Assembly (NCBI RefSeq): GCF_000417875.1 | Contig: NW_006920876.1 | Span: 719,495-783,494, forward strand | DNA: 64,000 bases | Reading direction: 5' to 3' | Source of the DNA: Pseudozyma flocculosa PF-1 | Lineage: Eukaryota; Basidiomycota; Ustilaginomycetes; Ustilaginales; Ustilaginaceae | Shown here: positions 1 to 10,005 of the stretch, one piece after another | Layout: each line of letters opens with the position of its first letter | Position numbering within the stretch: the stretch's first letter is position 1 | Translations under genes and position numbers: made by a program | The notes under the pieces: generated by a model | What the model was told of the DNA's origin: nothing | Databases searched by the model: none | What the model saw: only the letters and a program-made list of their open reading frames with translations

Positions 1-2
1 GC

Positions 3-644
3 TCGTCTCGCGTCGCGCTCCCGCACCTCGTTGCGGACCCGTCGTCGCGCACGTTGCCGTCGCCCTTCAGCAGTGGGCTCATTCCCACGCGAGACGGCTC
101 GCACCACCCGCACCACGCCCACCACGTCCTGCACCACAGCTTCCACCCCTACGGCGACTCGGGCCACGGCAGGCGCAACGCCCGCAACAGCTCTCGCTCG
201 GCGCCCGCCAGCCGCGCAAACTCTCCGCACGGTTCGCCGACGCTGCAGCCGATCCAGCAGCTGCCGCTGCACGGCACGTCGCACTCGAGGCAGAGCTCCA
301 ACGGCGCCAGCTTCAACATGAGCGCCGGCCACGGCGGCAGCAACGACTCGAGCCCCAACAGCGTCTACTCGCAGATCCCCAACGGTTCCGCCAGCGCCAG
401 CAACTCGCCGCGCGGCATCGGTCCGAGCCACGGATCGCACCAGAGGAACAAGAACAAAGGCCTCGGATTCGGCATGACGCCCATCCACGCCGCCGCCAGG
501 GAGGGCGCGCCCACGCTGCCGCCGCTCGGCCAGGCCATTGCTTCGCGCGAGAACTCGCCCGTCAGCATGGTGCTGCCGCCGCCGCTGCAGCGCCACCATC
601 CCGGCGATGGCGCGCCCGAGGTCGACATGGCGCCCCTGGCGTAG
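3..644 (+). CDS. 3' end of an unrecognised Ser/His/Asn-rich protein (partial)
   Basis: An open reading frame enters from the left edge and ends at the TAG at 642-644, giving about 213 C-terminal residues. The sequence is low complexity: His-rich clusters (HHPHHAHHVLHHSFH), many Ser-Pro and Asn-Ser-Pro steps, and a closing segment with GMTPIHAAAREG and LPPPLQRHH. No folded domain is visible. SP-rich, disordered tails like this are common at the C-terminus of fungal transcription factors and RNA-binding proteins, but nothing here fixes the family. Its frame is the only one that stays open with biased fungal-type composition and stops before a clear 3' UTR. The 5' part lies outside the window, so the function is unknown. 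Confidence 0.6.
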   Translation, partial: SSRVALPHLVADPSSRTLPSPFSSGLIPTRDGSHHPHHAHHVLHHSFHPYGDSGHGRRNARNSSRSAPASRANSPHGSPTLQPIQQLPLHGTSHSRQSSNGASFNMSAGHGGSNDSSPNSVYSQIPNGSASASNSPRGIGPSHGSHQRNKNKGLGFGMTPIHAAAREGAPTLPPLGQAIASRENSPVSMVLPPPLQRHHPGDGAPEVDMAPLA

Positions 645-1426
645 ACTTCCTCGCAGCCGCATCGTCACTTTTCCTGGCTGGCCAGCCAGGCAGTCTCTTG
701 TATTCGCCTATACGCTACCGCACCACCATCATCACCACCACCTCTTATCGTCTCGCCTCGTCCCGTCTTGCGTTGTCCCTGTAATATCTACTCCCCCCGT
801 CACCCTCCTCGCGCCCAGAGTCGCCTGTCGGTGCTTCGGCCCTGTCACACACACACACACACACGCAGCAGTCAGTCGCAAACCCAGCACATATAGAAGT
901 AATCCCTCGTTTCTCCTCAGCCTGCCCGTCCGCCTGCCCGTCCGCCCGCCCGCCTTTTCGCCTTTTCGCCTCTCGCGTCCAGGAGCGGGGCCCATGAGCG
1001 GTCCCGCCCGTCAGCCGAGCTCGGAGCACACGCGGTCACCTAGTCGAGGCTGGCGCCGAACAGTTGGTGGCGAGTCCGCAAGTAGGACGAGTGCCTGACG
1101 GGGATGCGATTGCGATCGGAAGGGACCTTGAGGCCCTCTGAGTGTCACGCCGTCTGTTGCAAAGGGTGGGGGCGGGAACCGTTTACATGAAGTCGAGGTC
1201 GTCATCGAGCGCCTCGTCACCGTCTGTCGGACAAGGGGGAGGAAGAGAGGAATGGGCAAGGTCAGCTGCCGTCGCTGGCGTCGGGCGCAATTGGCTCACG
1301 ATCGTGGTGAGTGCCAGCCAGGATACCCACATGCTTTTGTGTCGATGCTGTTGTCGGAGGCGGCACAAGGAGGTGTGAGGAGGGGTCAAGAGGCGGATTG
1401 CCGGTCAGTGACGGGCGTGCACGCAG
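645..1426. other. Intergenic, 3' flanks of two convergent genes
   Basis: This stretch lies between the partial gene and the 3' end of eIF3j. It contains pyrimidine-rich DNA, short CAC/CAT runs near 720-740 and a CA microsatellite at 846-864. I see no conserved ORF. It probably holds the two 3' UTRs. Confidence 0.6.
846..864. repeat. (CA)n microsatellite
   Basis: About nine CA units in a row in non-coding DNA. Confidence 0.9.
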
Positions 1427-2416
1427 TTAGGCCGGGGCCGGAGCCGGAGCCGGAGCTGGAGCCGGAGTCGGGACCCACATGTTCTTTGCGCTGGCGGTGC
1501 CGACCGTCTTTGGCTTGGGTGCGGCCTTCTTCTGACCTCCGGTCTTCTTTGCCTCCTTTTCGGCCTTTGCCTTTTCCTCTGCGTACTCCTTGAGCTTGGT
1601 CGACGTCTTTCGGATGTCGACGTCGCGGAGGGCGGAGCAGAGGTTCTTGATGAGGTGCGGGGCAAAGTGCTTGTCGAAGCCGGGCTTGCTGGCGTGCTTC
1701 TTGATGAGCTCCGCAAAGATGAGGTCGGAAAAGGCCTCCCAGTCCTCCTTGGACGTCGGGTTGGACGACTTGATCTTGGCCACGGGGTCGTCGTCCGAGA
1801 TGCGCGAGGCGCCGAACAGGGTGGCGGCGTTTTCGACGTCGGAGCGCAGCTGCGCCTCCTTTTCGCGCCGGCGTCGGTCTGCGGGCGTCTCGTCCCAGTC
1901 CTCTTCGGCCGACTCGTCGTCGCCGCCCTCTTCGAGCCTTCGCCTCTCCTCTTCCTCCTTTTCGGCAATCTTTTGCTTGACCGTCTTCTTCTTCTTGGGC
2001 GGGATCACGACGGCGGGCTTCTGCTCCGGCTCAGAGTCCTCTTCCTCCCAGTCGTCCTGCAGTGAGTGGAGTCGAATGGACGCGCAGAGGGGAGGGACGG
2101 TCAGCAAGGGGGTGCGGAGGCGGAGAGCGGGATTGGACGGAGGCTGCAGCTCGCTTCTCCCGGCGACTGCCTTGCCGTCGAGGCTCTACGAGGCGCACCT
2201 TGACCTGGTCTTCGACGTCCTCGTCGTCGAACTTCTTCCTGCCGCCGGTGGCGGGTCCGACCTTGACGGGCTGCGGGACGGGCTCGTCGTCGTTCTCTGC
2301 GGGCGGGCCGAGCGGGCAAAGAGGCAAAGAGAGAGACACGGGGGCGACAGAGTCAGACGATGGGGACAGTCGGGCGAGATGGACGTGCGAGGGCTGTACG
2401 CACCCCAGTCGCTCAT
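1427..2416 (-). CDS. HCR1: Eukaryotic translation initiation factor 3 subunit J (eIF3j/Hcr1)
   Basis: eIF3j is a loosely bound eIF3 subunit. It promotes 40S binding of the initiation complex and also acts in termination and recycling in the cytosol. Three exons are inferred: 2416-2404, 2296-2199 and 2056-1427, all with GT/AG borders and matching phases, giving 246 residues, close to the usual 230-265. The N-terminus MSDWENDDEPVP and an acidic DDWEEEDSEPEQ segment match the family's acidic Trp-containing start. The central KKKKTVKQKIAEKEEEE helix and the folded segment with KSNPTSKEDWEAFSDLI near residues 120-160 are the eIF3j core. The tail is an (AP)n run. The first exon carries only 13 coding bases. 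The gene is divergent from MAD1, with 378 bp between the start codons. Confidence 0.93.
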
Positions 2417-2794
2417 GGTGGCTATGCTATTCGAGAGGGGTGGAAGTGAATGTGCCGGTGCGATGCCGTCGTCGTAGGGTGCGGTTGATGGGAGGAGCAA
2501 GGAAAAAGTAGAGTCGCCTGGACGGGGGATGCTGGCGCCAGCTGCCCGCTAACCAGCTACTCCTCAAACGGCCAGATTTGAGAAGGTTTGCCCGCCCCTC
2601 TCGCGCGAGAGAGCGGTATTGTAGTGGAGGCCACCCGCGCCGACTCGCGCGCCGACGACAAACAGACACCCCAACACTTCGACACGCCCCGACACCCCAC
2701 CACCACCACCACCACCCCTAGCCTCTTTCGTCTCTCCGCCAACCCCGCCTCAAGACACCAGGGCTCGCACGCCCTTGGTCGAACGTACCTCGCC
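2417..2794. promoter_or_regulatory. Shared divergent promoter of eIF3j and MAD1
   Basis: 378 bp separate the two start codons, which face away from each other. Both 5' UTRs and both promoters must lie here unless they overlap the neighbouring gene. There is a CAC-rich run at about 2695-2715. No TATA box stands out. Confidence 0.5.
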
Positions 2795-5752
2795 ATGGAC
2801 CCGAATCGCCGCATATCCATGACCGGCGCGTCATCTGGCATCCCCACCCGGACATCCGGCATCCCTCGCCCCTCGTCCGCCACCAACGATGCTTCTGGCA
2901 TACCCCGCCCCGCATCCCGTGCCTCGGCCATACCTCAGCCGACCCCATCGCGTCCCGGATCTTCGAGTGGTATCGCATCAAAGGGGCCCATGGGTAACTA
3001 CCATCGACCCGCTTCCAGGATCTCCTCGGTTGGCGCAGCTCCCCTCGCATCCTCGGCCGCAGCACCCGCACCATCTGATCAACCCCAAGTAGCTGCCACG
3101 CCCTCAGCAAACCGCATGCGCTACTCGGGCATCGGCACGGCAGTCTCCAGCTCCGCCATACAGCGCCAGGCATCGCAGAGCGCTGCGCCCGACAGGAGAA
3201 CCTACACTTCCGCCGCCAGCCGGGTCGGCCCTCCCTCTGCGAGCCTAGGCAACAGCCTCGGCCTGTCCAACACCGCATCCGGCAGCGGCTCGGCATCCAA
3301 GCGCACCGTGTCCGCAGCGGGCATCTCGGACGACCTCGTCCAAAATGGCTCAGCCACAAAGCGGCCCGCCACTCGCCGACTCTCTGCAGACGGAACATCG
3401 CCCTTGCTCCTCCAGGCCGACCTCCATCCCGCCCTCACACCACGCCCCGAATCGCCTTCGTACGAGCTCTCCATCCTCCGCGCAAACTACGACCAGCAGC
3501 TGCTCTCCGAGGAGCGCAAGTACAAGAAGCTCGAAGAGGACTACGAGGCAAAGTGCCGCGAGCTGGACCGCTACAACAACCAGCGCGTCGAGCTGCTCGC
3601 CGAGTGGGACCGCGTGCAAGAGACGCAAAAGGAAAAGGAGCACGAGTGGAACGCTGCCCGCAGGACGCTAGAGGAGGAGCTCATCAAGCTCCGCTCGCAA
3701 AACGCCGAGCTCCGCAGCGAGGCCGACGAGTCGCGTGCCAACGGGTCCGGCGTCGAGCTCGAGCTGCGCACCAAGAACACCGCCCTCGAATCGCAGCTCG
3801 GACACGTCCGTGCAGAGGCGGAAGCGGCCAAGGCGGATGCGGCGCGCTGGAAGGACGAGTTTGGAGCAGCGCGCGCAGAGGTCGAGGACCTCGAGAACGC
3901 CGTCGAGGACGAGAAGCGGCTCCGGATCGAGGAGCGCGAGTCGGCCCGTCTCGGAGGCGAGGAGGGCAAGAAGATCTCCGAGGAGCTCAGCCGACAGACG
4001 ACCTACGTGAGGAAGCTCGAGGCCGAGAACGCCCATTTGATCGCCGAGAACGGCAGGTTGCAGCACCACGCCAGCAACGTCGAGCTGCTCAAGGAGGAAA
4101 AGCGGTCGCTCGAGACCAAGGTGCGCGTGCTCGACGAGTTGCGCGCCAGGCTGGCCGATGCCGAGTCGACCATCCAGGATCTCGAACGCGATCGCCAAGA
4201 GTGGCAGGACATCCTCCAGCATGGCCTCAACGGGGGCGAAGGCGAGGCGGCGATGTCCTCTTCGACAGCCGATCTGGATGCGCCGTTGCCCAGGGTCGAG
4301 GTGCCGGCGTCGTTTGACCGCGACACCCTGCCCAAGTACCTGTCGTCGCTGCGCGGCTCGCTTGGGGGGCTAGAGGCACGCATCGCCAGCCTCACTGCCG
4401 CGCTCGACAAGCTGCGCACCCGCAACTCGCAGCTCGAAGAAGAGGCCAACGACGCCGACGCCAAGCAGCGCAAGGTCGAGAGCGAGTTTGCTGCGCTGCG
4501 GACGTCCGTCGCCCGCGCCGAGCGCACCGAGGCGCGGCTGCAGGACGAAATCAGCCGGCTCAAGGCGATGCTCGAGACGTACGAGACCGAGGAGCGCAAC
4601 CACGCCGCGTCGTACGACGCCGCCAACGCCCAGAGGATCAAGGTGCTCGAGGGCGAGGCGGAGCAGCTCAAAGGCGAGAACCGCAGCCTGGCTGAAGACC
4701 TCGAGGCGGTGCGACGCGAGATCCTCACCTTGACGCAGACCAAGCAGGACGCTCAGGCCGAGGGCAACGACATCGACGCGCTCCGGTCCTCGCTGGGCTC
4801 GATGACGGACAAGATCCAGAGCCTGGAGCGGCAGCTGGCGGCGTCGCAGGCGGCGTTTGCGCAGCTGGAGAACGAGGCGCAGGAGCTGGTCGCCGAGAAC
4901 GAGAAGCTCTACCTGCGCGTCGGGCGGGGCGAGTTTGACCAGACGCGCGAAAAGTGCCTGGTGCTCATCGACAACCCGGTCAGCCGGGACCTGGACTTGC
5001 GCAAGAGCACGCTCGACAGCCTCAAGCGCGAGAACGAGGGGTTGCTCAAGCGCATCGAGGAGATCAGCGCCGCCCTCGCCGCGTCCGGTGGCGGCGGCGG
5101 TGGAGGTGCTGGTGGCTCGTCGGCGGCGGGCGACGCAGATGGCGCGCTTGTGCCCAAGGAGGTGGTCGACAATCTTAAGCTCGACATTGCCGGGCTGCAG
5201 GAGAGCATCAAGGCCAAGGATAAGGCCATGCTGCGGCTCAAGCAGGTACGTTTGTCGTCGAACTGCGCCCGAACAGCGCGGCATGCGGATAGAGAATCTC
5301 GGTCTTCCGTTCTCACTCTGATCTCCCTTCCGTCCTCCCCCTCCCCCCTCCCCCTCCCCCTCCCCCCTCACCTCTCGCTCGCCTGCCATCCGACGCTGCA
5401 GGTCTTTTCGGCCAAGGCCAACGAGTTTCGGGAAGCGATCCAGTCGCTGTTCGGGTATAAGGTCAAGTTTCTGGAAAACGGCAAGGTGAAGCTGACGTCT
5501 ACGTTTTCGCGGTCATCGTCGCGGGGCACGTCGCTCGTCTTCAAGAGCGACGAGGGCAACGTGGGCGAGATGAAGCTCCAGGGCGAGGCGGTCGAGGTGC
5601 ACGGCCTCGCCAACCTCGAGAGCCTGCGCGAGTACTGGCTCAGCGGCGTGCGCCAGAGCGTACCCTGCTTCCTCGCCGCGCTCAACCTAGAGCTGTACGA
5701 GAGCTGCACCATGGCCATTCGGCGGGCCCGGCAGGATATGGACGAGGATTGA
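2795..5752 (+). CDS. MAD1: Spindle assembly checkpoint protein Mad1
   Basis: Mad1 is the coiled-coil scaffold that recruits Mad2 to unattached kinetochores. Two exons, 2795-5245 and 5402-5752, give 933 residues. The start ATG sits in a good context (gccATGg) and begins MDPNRR. Residues 1-270 are disordered and Ser-rich, with four SxIP motifs at residues 14-47. Residues about 290-800 are heptad-rich coiled coil. A Mad2-interaction motif, KCLVLIDNPVS, lies near residues 720-730 and lines up with the human KVLHMSLNPTS segment. The Bub1-binding RLK motif (MLRLKQ) ends exon 1. Exon 2 is the C-terminal RWD-like head (VFSAKANEFREAIQSLFGYK...). The intron is 156 bases, a multiple of three with no stop, so the ORF also reads through it. 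Identity rests on the head, the RLK and the Mad2 motif together. Confidence 0.93.
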   Translation: MDPNRRISMTGASSGIPTRTSGIPRPSSATNDASGIPRPASRASAIPQPTPSRPGSSSGIASKGPMGNYHRPASRISSVGAAPLASSAAAPAPSDQPQVAATPSANRMRYSGIGTAVSSSAIQRQASQSAAPDRRTYTSAASRVGPPSASLGNSLGLSNTASGSGSASKRTVSAAGISDDLVQNGSATKRPATRRLSADGTSPLLLQADLHPALTPRPESPSYELSILRANYDQQLLSEERKYKKLEEDYEAKCRELDRYNNQRVELLAEWDRVQETQKEKEHEWNAARRTLEEELIKLRSQNAELRSEADESRANGSGVELELRTKNTALESQLGHVRAEAEAAKADAARWKDEFGAARAEVEDLENAVEDEKRLRIEERESARLGGEEGKKISEELSRQTTYVRKLEAENAHLIAENGRLQHHASNVELLKEEKRSLETKVRVLDELRARLADAESTIQDLERDRQEWQDILQHGLNGGEGEAAMSSSTADLDAPLPRVEVPASFDRDTLPKYLSSLRGSLGGLEARIASLTAALDKLRTRNSQLEEEANDADAKQRKVESEFAALRTSVARAERTEARLQDEISRLKAMLETYETEERNHAASYDAANAQRIKVLEGEAEQLKGENRSLAEDLEAVRREILTLTQTKQDAQAEGNDIDALRSSLGSMTDKIQSLERQLAASQAAFAQLENEAQELVAENEKLYLRVGRGEFDQTREKCLVLIDNPVSRDLDLRKSTLDSLKRENEGLLKRIEEISAALAASGGGGGGGAGGSSAAGDADGALVPKEVVDNLKLDIAGLQESIKAKDKAMLRLKQVRLSSNCARTARHADRESRSSVLTLISLPSSPSPLPLPLPPHLSLACHPTLQVFSAKANEFREAIQSLFGYKVKFLENGKVKLTSTFSRSSSRGTSLVFKSDEGNVGEMKLQGEAVEVHGLANLESLREYWLSGVRQSVPCFLAALNLELYESCTMAIRRARQDMDED

Positions 5753-6282
5753 CACCGAGGGACGGCAGCGGCACCGAGATCGGCCCTCGGATCCGATTGC
5801 ACCGGCATGCTTGCCGCCTTGAGACCTTCTGCCCTTGCATCACATCACATCCCATCGCATCACATCACATCGCATCACACCGCCCTGCTCTCGTTTGAGC
5901 AAGCTGAGCACGGTTCGAGTGCTTCAGACGCCGTGGGCTGGTAGCGGACGCGCTGACGAGTCGTGGATGCTTTGTGTACAACTGGATGAGGAGCGGGCGG
6001 GCCGGGCGCAGGGAGGCCTGACGGGTTGGTATGCATGGCACGCTTTCGAGCATGCTGATGGCGAACGAGAGTCGCATCAGGAGGGTATCTATTGGACCGA
6101 CCCGCCACCGACATGGAGCAAGGTACCCGGGTCGATCAGCGAGGACGAAGGAGGAGGGGTTGGGGGGAGGATGGGAAGCATATGGAACAACGCCGAGGGG
6201 CACATCGCGACCGGCCCGACGGCCGCCCCATCAAGACAGGCAGCCTCGTTGGTTGCCGCTCGTCGTTCTCTCTCGGCGCCGC
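5753..6282. other. Intergenic between convergent MAD1 and BTB gene
   Basis: 3' flanking DNA. It contains an imperfect ATCAC/ATCGC minisatellite at 5838-5880 and nothing that looks coding. Confidence 0.6.
5838..5880. repeat. Imperfect ATCRC pentamer minisatellite
   Basis: About eight units of ATCAC/ATCGC/ATCCC in tandem. Confidence 0.85.
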
Positions 6283-9200
6283 TCAACGAGGGCGGTCGCG
6301 CATGGCGCCCTTCCTCTGCTCGGCCTCGCACATATCGACGACGGAGCGGTATCCGAGCCAGGCGGCCTCCTTTTTCAGCTCGGCCAGCCTCGTCGCCGTC
6401 TTCTTGAGCTTGACGCCGTCGACGGAGCTCAGCTGGAACCTGGTCGCCGCGCGCGTTCTCGCGTCGCGGTGGCGCGATTCCTCGGCCGACGAGGATGACG
6501 AGCAGGACGAGGATGAGGCCGAGAGGCACGACAGGTCGTCGCCGATGCCAAAGTCGGGGCTGGCGGCCGACATTGTGTAGCCGCTGGGCAGCTGGTCGTC
6601 TCGCAGCGCGTCGATCAGCGCGCCGTAGCACTTGGGGTTGCGGTCGAGGAAGATCGAGAGCGAAGTCACGACCGCGCTCGTCGAGAGCGGCATCGGCGTG
6701 GCGGGCGAGGCCGAGCGCGACTGCGACTGCGACTGCGCGTGCGCGTGCGCATGCGACGGCCGGGCGATGGCGTCGGGCAGGCTCGGGATGGGCGTGGTGG
6801 GCACCGGCAGCCGCGGCGGCACCTGCTGCAGGCTGAACGCCGCGCGTGCCTTTCGCCGGCTGCTGCTCGTCGAAGGCGCCGCCACCGACGACGTCGACGT
6901 CGACCGCTCCAGGTCCGTCTCGCTGTCAGCGGGCTCGATCGCGGTGAAGACGATGCCCGGTCCACGATCGCCTTCGGAGGCCGGCAGCTGCAGGCGGCCG
7001 CGAGGCGGCTGCCGACGTCGTCTTGCCGCCGCCGGCCTGATGGCTGGGCGAGGGCGTCGGCGTCTTGACGCTGGGTGTGCCGCTTCCCGTGGCTGTCGTG
7101 CCGTCGGAGGGCTCCTTGATCGAGGGGAAGCTGTCCTCGTTGTCGCTCTCCCCGACGTCGCTGGGGCAGAATTGCACCGTGTTGCTGGTGCGTCGGCTGC
7201 TGCCGGAAGAGCCGCACTCGTTGACGCTGAGGAGGCCCGGGCTGGGGTTCGCCTCTTCGCGCAGGGCTCCAACCAGGGCCTCTTGCTCTTTGAGCAGGCT
7301 GTTGATCGCGGCGTTGAGCCTCGAGGACCTGGGCAGTCCCACGGTCGAGTCAGGGGTGAGGGTGCCGCCGCCATCGTCGTTGTGCAGGTTCGAGGACGAC
7401 GCGGCGTGGACGGAGCCAAGGTAGGGCAGGCCCGACTGACTCGTCCCGGCAGAGTGGGGAGGCGTGCAGAGCTCGGCCGGTGACGAAGCGCCCGTGATGG
7501 AGCGCACCGTGCCCTTCTTGGTCGTGGGCCAGAACGACAGCTCGCTGGCGCCATCGTCGTGCTCGTCGGCCTCGGACAGGATCGTGGCGGGCGACGAGGT
7601 GCTGTCCATGGCGGCCGAGTTGCCTCCATAGAAGCTGTAGTCGCTATCGCTGGGCGACTGCTGGCCCTCGTACTCGGACGAGGACGAGTCGAACGCCGTC
7701 CGTGTCAGTTCGCGACGGAGCGCCTCCTTGTCCAGGCCCCGTGGATCGCCGGTGCTGCTGGTGCCGGTGCCGGTGCTGCTGCTGCTGCTGCTCGCTTCGA
7801 TACTGCCACGCGCTGCCGCCGGATAGACAGCCTCGTTTGAGAGCCGTGCCTTGTCAATCTCTGCCTGGATGAAGCAAGACAGCCGGCCCTGTCGGCACGA
7901 GGGGCTGCAGAGCGTGGCCGTCGACGTGGTGAACCTGCGACCGCCGACGTTGAGTTCGACGAGGACCGTCGGCGAGGAGGCCGAGGCTGTGGACATGTGC
8001 GCCCTGCGTTCCACTTTGACGCCCATGACAATGGCTCGGAAGGGAGGCAGGGAAAGGCTCGACGTTGCCACAGACGCCGACGTCTGCCTTGCTACCTCTG
8101 CCTGGTGCCTCGACTCAACCTCCGGTCCGGGCTCGTCTCTTGATGAGGCGCTGATGGCACGCGGCTCTGCGCAGACTTCGGGACTGGGGTTGAGTGTTCC
8201 CGCCGCGCATGGCACGGGCGGAAGTGACATGGCTGGAGGCGGCCTTGGCGGTGGAAGCGGCGAGGGAGCCGGACCTTTGCGGCCGCGACGCTGCATGGCC
8301 AAGGCGGCATTCGACGTGCTCGGCGAAGACGAGCCCTCGGAACGAGCATCCTGTTCGGAGGCCTGCCGCACCCGGGACGGCAGAGCTGCGGCGGCACCGC
8401 CGAGGTTGCTGCTGGTGTTGCTGCTGCTGCTAGTACTGACTCGGGCGATCGCATCGTCCGAAAAGAGTCTCGCGGCTGATGGTCGCGGAACGATGCCGTC
8501 GATCTCGATTGCGTTTGACCTGGAGATGGACAAGGAAGAGCGATGTTCGCGAGCGGGCTCACCACCGCTGGCGGCGCTGCCGATCTCCTCGAAACGGTGG
8601 CCTGGGCGCCGAGCCACGTCGTATCGGAGCGCGGGTGAGGCAGAGCGGCTGCCGGGAAGATGCAGGTTGCGCAGACTGGGCGAAGCTCTGGCAGAGGATG
8701 GCGGGTGCGCGGCCGGCGGCGGCACCATCCGCGTCGGCGGGGACGCGGCCGACGAGAAGGCGTTCCTCGATTGCGGGCGCGACGCCGGCAGGCTGCCGGG
8801 CTGTGCCCGGCTGTAGGTGAAGCCCGCCACCATGCCAAACTCCTTGTCGCCCCTTAGGGAGGAGAACGAGTCCTGGCTCTTGTGAGAACTGCTGTCGTCC
8901 CGCAGCGAGATCGACTCGTGCCCCCGCCTGGACGTGACCAAGTCTTCGCGGCCCAGTGTGAGGGACGCGTTGGCGGCCGACGAGCTGGCCGACCGGGCGG
9001 TCGATGAAGAGGACCGAGCCGCGCTGCGCTTGCTCTGCCCGGTGCCGAGGCCCAAGGCGGATTCGAGGATCTTGAGCTCAGTCTTGCCGGCGCTCGATGC
9101 CGAATCGGTGCTCGACGTGCCAATCGACTTGTTGCGGGCCTTGGGCTTGGCGGGCGTGCCAAAGAACTCGGCGATCGACTCTTCCAGCTGATGCGTCGAA

Positions 9201-10005
9201 TGACGGCTGCTGCCGCTTGCGCTCGAGGTCGATCTCTTCCTGCCCAGCTTGGAGGCCGACGGGGAGCTGGTCGGTCCCGCAGACTCCTTTGCCTTGGATC
9301 GCATCAGCCTGCCGACCAGCTTGTACTTGGACGACAGCTGACCCAGCTGGGAGCCTCCCTCTTCATCGGAGTCCTGGAAGGTGCTCTTGAGCGTCTCCAT
9401 GTCTTCGGATGGGAGGAGGCGGCGATCTGTCGAGTCGTAGACTGGGTCTATCCCCAAGGAAGGCTGAAGGCTCTCCCGCTTGACACTGGTGGCAGCGGAA
9501 GGGGATCGAGGGGAAGCGGGAGCGACGGCGGTCAGAACTCAGAGAGGCTCACGGCTGGATCTGTGGTGGGGTTGGGGCAAAGGGAGGCGGGCCCAACTCA
9601 CACGAGCATGGCGCCGTCCACGAAGGAAGAGTCGTCGTGGAAGTGGTGCGGAGATGGACGCGTCGCCGTCATTTCGGCATAGCGCGCCTCTAGGGCGTCG
9701 ACGGAGACAGAAGCTTCGAGGCGTGAGGTGACTCTGAGACTCCGAGCCTTCGTCGTGCTCTTGCCAGGAGACCACTGGGAAAGGCGGGGGAACCTGCTTC
9801 TGCGCGGAGACGGCTTGACGGGGACGAAGGTTGGAGTGAGAGGCGCGAATAGGAGCGAATGCTCGGGAGCATAGGGCGGTGGGAGATCGGGGAGCTCCCT
9901 GTCGCGGCGCTCCGTGTCGGCGAGGCCTTTATAAGGAGACGGCGACCGACGCCCCGAGCCCGGCGCTGTGCTGGCCGGTCGGAGTGCCAGGTGTCTGATT
10001 GCCAT
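6283..10005 (-). CDS. Large disordered protein with an interrupted BTB/T1 (KCTD-like) domain
   Basis: Proposed exons are 10005-9602, 9485-7070 and 6987-6283, giving about 1174 residues. The first intron has a clean GTGAGT donor and CCAG acceptor. The second (7069-6988, donor GTCAAG, acceptor CTGCAG) is weak and is used because the frame must change there. Most of the protein is Ser-rich and disordered. A T1-type BTB start, VELNVGGRRFTTSTATL, begins at about residue 644. The matching second half, SIFLDRNPKCYGALIDALRDDQ, comes only at about residue 1051, followed by LKKEAAWLGYRSVVDMCEAE near the C-terminus. Both halves fit potassium-channel-tetramerisation BTB folds, which oligomerise or recruit Cullin-3, but about 390 disordered residues split them. 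KCTD-type proteins are often ubiquitin-ligase adaptors; a role here is inference. The gene is convergent with MAD1. Confidence 0.7.
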
